DNA of 35,755 nt from Deltaproteobacteria bacterium (GTDB lineage Bacteria; Desulfobacterota; Binatia; Binatales; Binataceae): the NCBI GenBank assembly GCA_021786815.1, contig JAJYMR010000264.1, forward strand, positions 1 through 35,755. Direction: 5' to 3'. Position numbers and translations under genes: made by a program. Position 1 is the stretch's first letter, and each line of letters opens with the position of its first letter. Shown here one piece after another: positions 1-9,045 of the stretch. Below the pieces are notes generated by a model. It did not search any database. It saw only the letters and a list, made by a program, of their open reading frames with translations, and was not told where the DNA came from.

Positions 1-117
1 CTTCGCCTTGAGCATGGGCAGAAAGACTTCCGGCACCGTCACTGCCAGTTGATCGCGAACCCACCTCTCCTTACCGGGTTTGGTCCGAATCAGGTACCAT
101 TGCGGCGTCGATGACAT
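1..117 (-). CDS. NusG/RfaH-like transcription (anti)termination factor, N-terminal fragment running off the left edge
   Basis: Minus-strand translation from ATG at 117: MSSTPQWYLIRTKPGKERWVRDQLAVTVPEVFLPMLKAK. WYLIRTKPGKE..V..QL..VFLPML matches the NGN domain. GGGAGGA RBS-like sequence just upstream of the ATG. Confidence 0.75.
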   Translation of the reverse strand, partial: MSSTPQWYLIRTKPGKERWVRDQLAVTVPEVFLPMLKAK

Positions 118-202
118 GATTCCTCCCCAAGATCACCGGAATGCGCGACGCCGATATTACATCGCAGGCACCGCGTTGACGCAAAACCGACGCACGGATA
201 AC

Positions 203-239
203 GGAAAGGCGGCTGCGCCATGCTACGCAACCGCCTTCC
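203..239. terminator. Stem-loop downstream of the DUF1302 gene, possible terminator
   Basis: GGAAAGGCGGCTGCG ... CGCAACCGCCTTCC inverted repeat with one bulge and one mismatch; no clear T-tract. Confidence 0.4.
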
Positions 240-261
240 AAATCAGGCATTTGCGAGCGCT

Positions 262-2157
262 TTAGATCTCGTACGTGAAGCTCGCTTCGATTTCGTTCAT
301 TGTCTGGTCGCGGCTGAAGGCGAACGGGTCGGTGTACCGGCCGCTCTGGCCCAGGTACCACGTCGCGTTCAATCCGAACAGCACGTTGCGCGAGTAACGA
401 TAGGTGTTGGTAATCGTGTAGTTGCCGACCTCGTCGTCGACATCCCATGAGAACACGTTACCCATCGTCAACTGCCCGTTCATCAGCCAGTTGGTCGCTG
501 CCAGGAAGAAAAAGTTGTTGTCCGGGCGAATCTTGCCGATGAAATTACCGAAGTAGGGAACTGCGTCGCCATACAGGGAGGGATACCAGGTGTTGACATA
601 CTGGAACGTGAGGAAGGTGTGTTGCTTGGAAATCCACGGAATGTAAGTCGGACGGTCGCCGGCGACGATGAATCGCGTCTCCTGAGTCCAGTTCCAGCTT
701 CCAAGTCCCAGTTGTGGGCCGCGCGTTTTCGGGTTGGCCAGGGAGACACCGACTCGCGGCGCATAGAGAAAGTCGTAGCGATAAACGACGTCGGTAAAAT
801 CCTTGTCGTAATATGTGCCGGTCGAGCCGAAGAAGGGGTTACGCTGGTAAGCCTGGGACAACAGTATTCGTTCGGTACCGACGACCGAACCAATCTTGGG
901 CTTGCCAAAGTCGAACTGGGTAAAGCTGGTGTAAATCCCGGGGTAGGCCTCCGTGAATCCGGCTGGCGTAGCGCACATAGTGCACAGACCCGGAGTGGAA
1001 AGGCGATCCTCGTACAGGAAAATGAAACTCGCCTGCAGCCCGTTCCCAATCGGAAGCAGCGACGAATAGCGGAATCCGAACTCGCTGTTCTGGATGGTGT
1101 TGGTGGGATACGGGGTTACCGAGAGGACGTTCTCCTGCAAGAAGACACCGGGGTTGAACAGGCTGACCGGAGCCCCGTTTGCGGTGACTAGAGCGAGCGG
1201 ATGCCACGGTTGGCTGGCGAACGTCCCCTCACCGACCGGCTGCCCGAACATACTGTACGTCGGGTTCCCACCCCCGCCCAGCGCTCCGGGGTAGATCCAT
1301 GGGCTGCGCGGGTCGGTGGTATTTACGATCGTTCCATCACCATACCAATCGCCCGGTATCCAGAAGAATTCCGCTTCATTGTTCGCGGTCTTCAGGAAGT
1401 CGGGGAGGATATAGTTGAACTTGATCATGTTGAGGTTTTCGCGCAGGTATTCCGGCGTCTCGAAATTATCCCAGTGATACATGAAGTTGACGCTGTTGGT
1501 GATTTCGGTGCCGGATAGCGCGTCCGCCTCGGTCCAGATGACCTCCTGTTTGCCCACGCGCATCGAGAAATTGTCAGTGAAGTTCAACTGCGCGTAGTAC
1601 TCGTGCAGGTTATTCTGGAAATACTCCTGTTGTAGGGTGTTCTGTGAGTATGGATACCAACCGAGATTGGACGGCACCACACCCATGCCTTTTATCGAGC
1701 CGAAGGCGTCGTACCACGGGCGATAGAAAGCGAAGAAGTCCGCGTCCTTCAGTATCAGCGTGTCGAACCGGCCGAAGAATTTGTAGTTTTTGACGAAGTG
1801 ATAATCGGGGCGAATATCACCGATCTGGCGGGCCTGAACCAGATCCCATCGGGTGAAGGCGAAGCTTCCGCCATTGCCATAACTCGCCGGGACTCCGGGA
1901 CTGATAACGACCTGGCTCGGAATTGCTCCCGTCGCAAGCGACTTGGATGGAACGCCGTTGTTTTTGAGGCTTGACTCGCCCCATCGGCCCGACCATCGCG
2001 ACTGAAAAAATCCGAATACTGAAAAATCGCCCTGCGTGATCGTGGCCATTGCGGCTGACGACCACATCATCGCCGTTCCCGCCACGGCGACTACCAGGAG
2101 ACTCCTCCACAAACCGCGAACCGTTCCCTCAGCTCTGTTAGCCATAGACTCCCCCAA
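262..2157 (-). CDS. DUF1302-type outer membrane beta-barrel protein
   Basis: 631 aa; N-terminal signal sequence; motif SMRVGKQEVIWTEADALSGTEITNSVNF, aromatic-rich beta-strand character and aromatic/acidic C-terminus. Confidence 0.7.
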   Translation of the reverse strand: MGESMANRAEGTVRGLWRSLLVVAVAGTAMMWSSAAMATITQGDFSVFGFFQSRWSGRWGESSLKNNGVPSKSLATGAIPSQVVISPGVPASYGNGGSFAFTRWDLVQARQIGDIRPDYHFVKNYKFFGRFDTLILKDADFFAFYRPWYDAFGSIKGMGVVPSNLGWYPYSQNTLQQEYFQNNLHEYYAQLNFTDNFSMRVGKQEVIWTEADALSGTEITNSVNFMYHWDNFETPEYLRENLNMIKFNYILPDFLKTANNEAEFFWIPGDWYGDGTIVNTTDPRSPWIYPGALGGGGNPTYSMFGQPVGEGTFASQPWHPLALVTANGAPVSLFNPGVFLQENVLSVTPYPTNTIQNSEFGFRYSSLLPIGNGLQASFIFLYEDRLSTPGLCTMCATPAGFTEAYPGIYTSFTQFDFGKPKIGSVVGTERILLSQAYQRNPFFGSTGTYYDKDFTDVVYRYDFLYAPRVGVSLANPKTRGPQLGLGSWNWTQETRFIVAGDRPTYIPWISKQHTFLTFQYVNTWYPSLYGDAVPYFGNFIGKIRPDNNFFFLAATNWLMNGQLTMGNVFSWDVDDEVGNYTITNTYRYSRNVLFGLNATWYLGQSGRYTDPFAFSRDQTMNEIEASFTYEI

Positions 2158-2168
2158 GCCAGATGGAA

Positions 2169-2318
2169 CTTCCGTGGTTGGCCAAGAACCCCAAAACCCT
2201 GGCCTCCCCCGCTATGACGCTTGTGCGCCGCGCCCTCCCAGGCATCTTCCGCGGTTGGCCAAGAACCCAAACCCTGGCCTCGCCGCTATGACACCTGTGC
2301 GCCGCGCCCTCCCAAGCA
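2169..2318. repeat. Imperfect tandem duplication (2 copies, ~77 and ~73 bp) upstream of the DUF1302 gene
   Basis: CTTCCGTGGTTGGCCAAGAACCCCAAAACCCTGGCCTCCCCCGCTATGACGCTTGTGCGCCGCGCCCTCCCA (from 2169) recurs from 2246 with small differences; each copy contains the palindrome TTGGCCAA (2178-2185, 2255-2262). Confidence 0.85.
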
Positions 2319-2644
2319 CGTCACGGCGGCGAAATAGCACCCGCGCATACAGGATGTCAACCATTCTAATTTTTGCTCTGTCGATAAGGCGCGCTTTTAC
2401 TTACGCAAGTTCAGGCTTCTCCTGTGATGGTTGGGCGGACCTAACCGGTGCATCCCGGCGGATGACCGTCCCGCGGCATTTCCGATGAGCAAACCCGAAC
2501 ACGGAGACCGGCCACCTGCGCCGTCGCGGCCTGTTGAAATGCGCATATGCGCGAAAGCACACGCGCAGAGGCGCTTCGGACACCTAGATTCAGGCGAGCG
2601 CGGGACCGCTCGGTGCGAAAACGGAGGGCCGATGCCTCAGGGCG

Positions 2645-3238
2645 CTAGTATTCGCTTGCGAGATCTTCGGCGAGCGCGTGTGCGAGGGCGCCCGATATTT
2701 CAGCTCTCACGGAGAGGTTCGGATGGTCCACCTCGATCGCGGCCTTGCCCGCCTCGGCCAGCGCCAGGAACGCATTAGCGTCGACTGCCGCGTCAAAGTG
2801 GATGAACTGAACTGAGCTTATTCGCTCGGTTGACATCTGCCGCGTGTCGAACCTGGCCGGAAACCTTCGGTCGCCGAGTTTCAACCACACGTGGTTCTCC
2901 AGTCCGACCAGCCGGCGAAGCGCCGCGTCGCGCTCGGCGGACTCGCCGAACTCAATAAGCATCGTGGCCGCGAATCCGCCCGCGCGCGGCAGCAGTTCGT
3001 TGTACGTGTCGATCTCGTGCTGCAGGGCCTCGGGCGCCGCGATCTTCTCGGCGCGCAACATCTCCTCGATCTGGTACCAGACCGTCCGTCCGTTCTCGAA
3101 CAGCAGCGTCAGATGCGCGCCGACCGCGAGCCTGCGCCGGTTTTTCTCATGGATGAACAGGGCGCGAAGGCGCGGCCGCACCATTTCCCATTGTTCGAAA
3201 GGAAGAATCTCGTCTCTGCTGACAGGTTTCATCGTCAA
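2645..3238 (-). CDS. DUF3501 family protein
   Basis: 197 aa; MKPVSRDEILPFEQWEMVRPRLRALFIHEKNRRRLAVGAHLTLLFENGRTVWYQIEEMLRAEKI is typical of DUF3501; sits beside rubrerythrin and Fe-S genes. Confidence 0.75.
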   Translation of the reverse strand: MTMKPVSRDEILPFEQWEMVRPRLRALFIHEKNRRRLAVGAHLTLLFENGRTVWYQIEEMLRAEKIAAPEALQHEIDTYNELLPRAGGFAATMLIEFGESAERDAALRRLVGLENHVWLKLGDRRFPARFDTRQMSTERISSVQFIHFDAAVDANAFLALAEAGKAAIEVDHPNLSVRAEISGALAHALAEDLASEY

Positions 3239-3289
3239 ATCCGTGTGCGGCTATCGACGCCAATTGCAACGGCGCGCGCAATCGTAAGA

Positions 3290-4633
3290 CTACTGGCCCT
3301 CTTGCTTGGGCGCTTCGGGCACCTTGTCGGGAAATCCGCCATCCTCGTAGGCGCGAGCCAGCACCTCGATGGGATGAAGCGGATGGGTGCCGGTGGCCTG
3401 TTCAATCTGGAGCGCCGAGAGCGGGCAATCGGTCGCCATCACCTTGCCCTCGGCGTTGCGCATCCCGTCAAAGGCTTTCGCGCCGCATTTCATCGAAAGC
3501 TCGAAGAACTCCTTCTTCATCGCCCACGTGCCGTCGTGCGCACTGCACGCGTCGACAGTGACGATCTCGGCACCGGGTATGAGACGCATCAGATCGCGCG
3601 AGCGAAAGCCGATTTGCTGGGCCTTCAAATGACACGGCACGTGGTAAGCCACTCTGCCCGGCGTGCTGCGGAAATCGCGGTTGAAAGCGCCGTCGCTCTT
3701 TAGCTTCCAGAGCATCTCGTGCACATCGACGATGGCCCCGGAAAATTCCCTGACTTCGTCACCGGCGAGCAGGCTCGGATACTCCAGGCGCATCGTGAGC
3801 GAGCAGGTCGGGTTGAGCACCGCGACCTTGTAGCCCTCGCGCACCATCGGCAGCATCGAGGCCACGTTGGCGCGCGCCTGCTCGCGCGCGAACTCAACGT
3901 TGCCGCTGTCGAGCGCGGGCATCCCGCAACAGTTCTGCTTCGGGCAGGCGATCGCGCATCGGTTCTTCGCAAGCACGCTCACCGCCGCACGTCCGGGGCT
4001 GGTGTTGTAAAAGTTCACAAAGCAGGTGGGAAACAGGATCACCTTTGCGGCGGGATTCTCTGGCGCCTTGGGCAGGCCCGTGCGCGCGACCCATTTTTCG
4101 AACGTTTCGGCCGCGAACTCGGGAAGCTTCTTGTCGCGATGAATCCCGAGCGTCATCTCCATGGCGACGCGCTGGAGCCGGATGCGCGAACCCAGGTTGG
4201 CAAGCGCGGGCGCGGCTGCGCCGAGCCGTCCGAGCATGTCCGGATTGCCGAGCAAACGCTCACGAAGCGGCACGCCCGACTCCTTCGCTTTCACCGCCCT
4301 GACGCGGGCCATCAGGCGCGGAAAATCGAGCTGAAATTCATGGCCGTCGCGCGGCGTGTAGGGGCATCGCACCTCGCACAGCTTGCATCCGTAACAAAGC
4401 TCGACGACCCGGTCCTTCTCGGCTGGCGTGAGCTTCAGAACGTCGCCGTCGTTGCGATCCACGGCCTCGAACAGCGCCGGAAACGACGGGCACATGTTAA
4501 AGCACAGCCGGCACCCGTGGCAGATGTCGAAGACACGGTCGATCTCCTTGGCGAGACCGGCGCGCTCCCAGTACTTCGGCTCGGTCGTGTTGTATGAGAG
4601 ACCGTCGGTCGGCCTCGACTCTATACGACTCAT
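3290..4633 (-). CDS. (Fe-S)-binding protein, heterodisulfide reductase subunit B / GlpC-like (two 4Fe-4S motifs plus CCG domains)
   Basis: CHGCRLCFNMCPSF and CYGCKLCEVRCPYTP ferredoxin motifs; CPKQNCCGMPALDSGN CCG-type motif. Start taken at internal MSRIESRPTDG (4633) rather than 4729. Confidence 0.8.
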   Translation of the reverse strand: MSRIESRPTDGLSYNTTEPKYWERAGLAKEIDRVFDICHGCRLCFNMCPSFPALFEAVDRNDGDVLKLTPAEKDRVVELCYGCKLCEVRCPYTPRDGHEFQLDFPRLMARVRAVKAKESGVPLRERLLGNPDMLGRLGAAAPALANLGSRIRLQRVAMEMTLGIHRDKKLPEFAAETFEKWVARTGLPKAPENPAAKVILFPTCFVNFYNTSPGRAAVSVLAKNRCAIACPKQNCCGMPALDSGNVEFAREQARANVASMLPMVREGYKVAVLNPTCSLTMRLEYPSLLAGDEVREFSGAIVDVHEMLWKLKSDGAFNRDFRSTPGRVAYHVPCHLKAQQIGFRSRDLMRLIPGAEIVTVDACSAHDGTWAMKKEFFELSMKCGAKAFDGMRNAEGKVMATDCPLSALQIEQATGTHPLHPIEVLARAYEDGGFPDKVPEAPKQEGQ

Positions 4634-4783
4634 CGGAATTGCCTTCTCCAGGGATGCGCCCGGGCGGCGCGGCGAGAAACGGACCCGGCAACATGCCATC
4701 GCATGTTCCGGCGCGGGCGAAAGCTTCAATCCGGGGCCGGCCGAAACTTGTCCGGCCGGCCCGCGACAAGGTTAATTCCGACC

Positions 4784-5203
4784 TTAACTTAGCGACTGTG
4801 CTGCCTTGGCGAAACGTCCCGCGTGCGACTTTTCGGCCTTGGCCAGCGTCTCGAACCAGTCCGCTATCTCGGGAAAGCCTTCCTCGCGCGCCGTCTTCGC
4901 CATCCCGGGATACATGTCGGTGTACTCGTAGGTTTCGCCGTGAACCGCCGATTTGAGGTTCAGCATGGTGTCGCCGATCGGCTGATCGGTCACCGGGTCA
5001 CCCACGCTCTTGAGATAGTCGAGATGGCCATGGGCGTGGCCGGTTTCGCCCTCCGCGGTATCGCGAAACAGGCCGGCAATTTCGGGCTGACCCTCGACGT
5101 CCGCAACCTTTGCGAAGTAGAGGTAGCGGCGGTTGGCCTGGCTTTCGCCCGCAAAGGCCTCCTTCAGGTTCTGGTGGGTTTTGGTTCCCTTGAGATTCTT
5201 CAT
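4784..5203 (-). CDS. Rubrerythrin family protein lacking a rubredoxin domain
   Basis: 139 aa; [29 protein letters not shown]...[12 protein letters not shown]...[21 protein letters not shown]...AEKSHAGRF diiron ferritin-like motifs; no C-terminal CxxC pair. Confidence 0.9.
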   Translation of the reverse strand: MKNLKGTKTHQNLKEAFAGESQANRRYLYFAKVADVEGQPEIAGLFRDTAEGETGHAHGHLDYLKSVGDPVTDQPIGDTMLNLKSAVHGETYEYTDMYPGMAKTAREEGFPEIADWFETLAKAEKSHAGRFAKAAQSLS

Positions 5204-5206
5204 TGA

Positions 5207-5758
5207 TCAAGCCTCCTCGCCTGTCCTGGACCTGGATTCTTCAGCCGATCCGCGGGTTGAGCCCCGCCTTTGCGTCGCCCGCCGCGTGCGGCCCCTGCCC
5301 GCGCATGCGGGGCAGAGCGCATGAATTTCGAGCGAACTTCCCAGCACCTTGAAATCCCCGATCTCCTTGCAAGCGTCAAGCAGAGCGCTTACGTCGGGAA
5401 TCTCCACGTCGCGAATCCGCCGGCACTTCACGCAGATCACATGATGATGCGGCGTGACGTTGCCGTCGTAGCGGGCACTGTCGTGCAGCATCGTCACCTT
5501 GCGCGCCTCGCCGATCTCGCACAGCGTATCGAGCGTGCGATGGACGGTGGCGAGCGAGATATGGGGATGCTCGCGGCGCACCATCTCGTAAATCACGTCG
5601 GCGCGGGGATGCTCAGCCGATGAAAGCAGCGCCCTGATTATCGCAAGCCGCTGCGGAGTGACCGCCAGCCCGCCCCTTCGGCATCGCTCGGCGAACTCGG
5701 CCAGACGGCGCGCGGCATAGCCGGCGCGGCGCCCCTCACTGACCAGCTGTAGTTCCAT
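5207..5758 (-). CDS. Fur family transcriptional regulator (PerR-like)
   Basis: VTPQRLAIIRALLSSAEHPRADVIYEMVRREHPHISLATVHRTLDTL ... HHHVICVKCRRIRDV ... CPACAG structural-zinc cysteine pairs. Confidence 0.85.
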   Translation of the reverse strand: MELQLVSEGRRAGYAARRLAEFAERCRRGGLAVTPQRLAIIRALLSSAEHPRADVIYEMVRREHPHISLATVHRTLDTLCEIGEARKVTMLHDSARYDGNVTPHHHVICVKCRRIRDVEIPDVSALLDACKEIGDFKVLGSSLEIHALCPACAGRGRTRRATQRRGSTRGSAEESRSRTGEEA

Positions 5759-5765
5759 CGTTTAG

Positions 5766-5782
5766 ATGATAATTACTATCAT
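5766..5782. promoter_or_regulatory. Fur/PerR-type operator
   Basis: ATGATAATTACTATCAT: 6-bp perfect arms ATGATA/TATCAT; as 7-1-7 reads TGATAAT-T-ACTATCA with one mismatch; lies 7 bp upstream of the fur start codon. Confidence 0.7.
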
Positions 5783-5952
5783 TCGATTCCAGCTATCGTC
5801 AAGTACTTATATGCATCCGCGGCCGCCGCCCGCGCTTTGGCGACTGCGCCGAAATCGCGCGATGATGGGCGGTACCGGGCCGCATCGGCCGCGGCGCTCG
5901 CCGTCGCCCGGCCGAGACGGTTCGGCCAACGCTCGAGCGAGGGAGCACGCAC

Positions 5953-6762
5953 ATGATTCCAGTCGCATTGACTGTCGCGGGCTCGGATTCCAGCGGCGGC
6001 GCGGGAATCCAGGCCGACCTGAAGACCTTCGCCGCCTTCGGCGTGTTCGGCGCAAGCGCGATTACCGCGCTTACCGCGCAGAACACGCTCGGGGTGCGCG
6101 CTATCGCGAACCTCGAACCCGAGTTCATCGGCGCGCAGATAGACGCGGTATGTGACGACCTGGAGGTAAGCGCCGTAAAGACCGGAATGCTGTCGAACGC
6201 GGCGGCGATCGAAAAGGTCGCCGTGCACGTGCGCGCGCAGCGCCTTGCGAACCTCATCGTCGACCCCGTCATCGTTGCGGCAAGCGGTGACCGGCTTCTG
6301 GAGCATGACGCGATCACGATGCTCAAGTATGCGCTGTTCCCAGCGGCCACGCTCATCACTCCCAACATACGCGAGGCCGAGATTCTCGCCGGATGCGCGG
6401 TCAGAACCGCCGACGACATGCGCGAGGCGGCGCGGCGGTTGGTCACGATGGGCGCGCATTCGGTCCTGGTCACCGGCGGAGCGCTCGAGGGCGACGCGGT
6501 CGACGTGTTCTTCGACGGGCGCACGATGCGCGATTTTCGCGCGCCGCGGGTTGCGGTCGGACGCGCACATGGCGCGGGATGCACCCTGTCGGCCGCAATC
6601 GCGGCCTCGATGGCCCGCGGGCAGAATCTCGAGGATGCGATCGCGCTTGCCAAGCGGTACGTTACCCATGCACTCGAAACCGCGCCCGAGATAGGCCATG
6701 GCTCGCGCCCGCTCAACCATCTGGTCGGCTCGTTTCCGACCGATGTTGTAACGCCGCGATAG
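5953..6762 (+). CDS. thiD: Hydroxymethylpyrimidine/phosphomethylpyrimidine kinase
   Basis: [51 protein letters not shown] and [12 protein letters not shown] motifs. Confidence 0.9.
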   Translation: MIPVALTVAGSDSSGGAGIQADLKTFAAFGVFGASAITALTAQNTLGVRAIANLEPEFIGAQIDAVCDDLEVSAVKTGMLSNAAAIEKVAVHVRAQRLANLIVDPVIVAASGDRLLEHDAITMLKYALFPAATLITPNIREAEILAGCAVRTADDMREAARRLVTMGAHSVLVTGGALEGDAVDVFFDGRTMRDFRAPRVAVGRAHGAGCTLSAAIAASMARGQNLEDAIALAKRYVTHALETAPEIGHGSRPLNHLVGSFPTDVVTPR

Positions 6763-6848
6763 GCTGCAGCAGGCTGCTCAGGCTGGCTTCCTCCGCTTGT
6801 TGCTCCTAGATTCTATCGGGCGCAAATAGTGATTTCGCGACGCACGGG

Positions 6849-8252
6849 GTGCGGAGGAGGTGTCACGCTTTGGAAGCCGCTCAGAAGAGGCTCCGGGATA
6901 TCGCTTCGACGGTGGATGTTGAAAAAGACGGCGCCGGCCGCAACCGCAAGCAACTTTTTCGGATGGAGGTCGCGCTCTGGCTTTTCGCATTCGTCGTCTT
7001 CCTGTTCTCGCCCGTTATCCAGATGACGGACTCGAAGTACTCGATGCTCACGGCGGAGAGTCTGCTTTATAATCACACCTTCGACCTGAGTTCTTACAAA
7101 ATCCGGCACTTCAAGCCCGACCTGCCGTTCAACACGATTCGCGGCCACAATGCCTATCAGCTCCAGATGACCAACGGGCACAAGGTTCTGTACTTCTTTT
7201 CGCTCGGGACATCAGTCCTGTCCGTGCCGGCGGTCGCGGCGGCAAACCTCTTCGGCATCTCAGCCGCGACCCCGGATGGCCGCTACAACCTGTTCGGCGC
7301 GATTATTATCCAAAGGACACTCGCGTCGTTCCTGATGGCGGTGCTGGCGTGGGTCTTCTTCCGCACCGCGTCGCTCCTGCTGAGCCCGGCGTGGAGCATG
7401 CTCGTTGCGGTGGGAGGCGCTTTCGGCACCCAGGTCTGGAGCACGGCGTCGCGCGGTATGTGGTCGCACACATGGGAAATACTGCTCGGCGGCATCGTGG
7501 CCTACATGCTGCTCAGCGGCGAGAAGAACGGCGCGCCGCTGCGTCCGATTCTGCTCGCGACGCTTCTGTCGTGGATGTTCTTCGTGCGGCCGACCGGCGC
7601 AGTCCCGATCTTTTTCGTCACCTTGTACGTTCTCCTCTTCCACACTCGTTCATTTGTCGCGTACGCGCTGACCGGCGCCTTCTGGCTCGCCGTCTTCATC
7701 TGGATTTGGGTGAGCACCTTCGGAACGCCGCTGCCGGTGTACTACGCGCCCACGCGCAACACCATATCGGTCTTTTGGATAGGACTTCTTTGCAACCTGG
7801 TGAGCCCCTCGCGCGGGCTGTTTGTCTATGTACCCGTCGTCGCCTTCGTTCTCTATCTCACGGCGCGTTACTGGCGCGCGATTCCGCATCGACGGCTGGC
7901 TGTCACTTCGCTCCTGACGATAGCCGTGCTCACCTTCACCTTCGCTACCCATCGGGTCTGGTGGAATGGGCAATGTTACGGGCCGCGTTTCTTTGCTGAC
8001 GCGCTCCCATGGTTCTATCTGCTGGCGGTGCTCGGCTGCGCGGCGATCCCCGAGGACCGGCGCACGCTCGGCTCGAACCCGATGCTCGGGGTCGGAGCCG
8101 TGCTGCTCGTGCTCAGTATCGGGATGAACGCCCGGGGAGCGCTGTCGTGGGACACGGCGGAATGGAATGGAACCCGGCCGCTTCAACTTCAGGAGCGCGT
8201 CTTCGATTGGTCGCAGCCGCAGTTCCTCGCCGGATGGGTCCGTGCGCATTAG
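6849..8252 (+). CDS. Polytopic membrane protein, possibly glycosyltransferase-like
   Basis: 467 aa with many hydrophobic segments; NTIRGHNAYQLQMTNGHKVLYFFSLGTSVLSVPAVAAANLFG. Start uncertain (MEVALWLFAFVVF at ~6963 possible). Confidence 0.55.
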   Translation: MRRRCHALEAAQKRLRDIASTVDVEKDGAGRNRKQLFRMEVALWLFAFVVFLFSPVIQMTDSKYSMLTAESLLYNHTFDLSSYKIRHFKPDLPFNTIRGHNAYQLQMTNGHKVLYFFSLGTSVLSVPAVAAANLFGISAATPDGRYNLFGAIIIQRTLASFLMAVLAWVFFRTASLLLSPAWSMLVAVGGAFGTQVWSTASRGMWSHTWEILLGGIVAYMLLSGEKNGAPLRPILLATLLSWMFFVRPTGAVPIFFVTLYVLLFHTRSFVAYALTGAFWLAVFIWIWVSTFGTPLPVYYAPTRNTISVFWIGLLCNLVSPSRGLFVYVPVVAFVLYLTARYWRAIPHRRLAVTSLLTIAVLTFTFATHRVWWNGQCYGPRFFADALPWFYLLAVLGCAAIPEDRRTLGSNPMLGVGAVLLVLSIGMNARGALSWDTAEWNGTRPLQLQERVFDWSQPQFLAGWVRAH

Positions 8253-8312
8253 CTGCGTGAATGACGTGCGTCAACGCGAGGGCAGCGCGGGGCGCTTTAA
8301 GCGGGTCCAGCC

Positions 8313-8732
8313 GTGGCCCGGTTGCAGTGCGATAGTGTGAGGTGTCCCTTGGCCGCGGGCTGGAAGGAAAGCGAGATAATCCCGAATCTGTTCGTCGGCG
8401 ACCTTCAGGACGCGCAGAAGTTCGACGGCACGATAATCAGCGTGCTGCCGGATCTCCCCGAGGACGAGCCCTGGCAGGCACTGCATCTGCCGTTCATGGC
8501 CAACGGGATCGAATCGCTCGACGGCGCCGCCAAAATAATCGACGACGCTCTCGCTCTCGGCCAGTGCGTCCTGGTCCATTGCGAGGAGGGATGCGAGCGC
8601 GCACCGCTGGTGGTCGCGTGGTTCCTGAAAACGCGCCGCGCGATGACGCTCGACGAAGCCTACGCCCTGCTCCAAAGCCGGCGGCCGATGGTGCGCAACC
8701 GCGCCCGATGGCTGGGAAGCCACGGCCGCTGA
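8313..8732 (+). CDS. Dual-specificity protein phosphatase-like protein
   Basis: IIPNLFVGDLQDAQKFDGTIISVLPDLPEDE...VLVHCEEGCERAPLVVAWFL: HCX5R catalytic motif followed by AP. Confidence 0.7.
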   Translation: MARLQCDSVRCPLAAGWKESEIIPNLFVGDLQDAQKFDGTIISVLPDLPEDEPWQALHLPFMANGIESLDGAAKIIDDALALGQCVLVHCEEGCERAPLVVAWFLKTRRAMTLDEAYALLQSRRPMVRNRARWLGSHGR

Positions 8733-8850
8733 CTCCTTCCCGTTCGCATCGTTTCTCCGCCGCGCAAGCAAAACCCCAAATCGTCCCTTCGTGCAACTGC
8801 GCATGTCGCCAGGTGTATCCTTCGGACGCAGCCAAAATGCCGTAAGACGC

Positions 8851-8902
8851 GTCTTTGCGGCGCGTTTGCGCGGCAAAAGACAACCGGCTTGGCAATAAGC
8901 CG
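8851..8902. terminator. Two consecutive stem-loops, possible terminator region
   Basis: GTCTTTGCGGCGCgtttGCGCGGCAAAAGAC (8851-8881, imperfect) then CGGCTTggcaatAAGCCG followed by TTT (8885-8902). Confidence 0.4.
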
Positions 8903-8929
8903 TTTACGTCCAAGGTTTCCGTAAATCCC

Positions 8930-8945
8930 GACCGCCAGGGCGGTC
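8930..8945. repeat. Inverted repeat GACCGCC-AG-GGCGGTC
   Basis: Perfect 7-bp arms in the intergenic region before the efflux operon. Confidence 0.5.
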
Positions 8946-8987
8946 TTGGCATGGGCATAGCTATACTTGGCACGGGCATAGCTATAA
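8946..8987. repeat. Tandem 21-bp direct repeat (2 copies), each with palindrome ATAGCTAT
   Basis: TTGGCATGGGCATAGCTATAC / TTGGCACGGGCATAGCTATAA, 19 of 21 positions identical. Confidence 0.85.
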
Positions 8988-9045
8988 CAAGGACGAGGCC
9001 GGCGCGCGTTTCCCATCGAAACCAAGGGGCCGCGACCCTTCTCTT

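Noticed and set aside
5860-5952. Possible TPP riboswitch ahead of thiD
   Set aside because: No CTGAGA thi-box core found in the short leader.
5779-6720. Two long minus-strand ORFs (313 and 305 aa)
   Set aside because: Both antisense to thiD, which is unambiguous.
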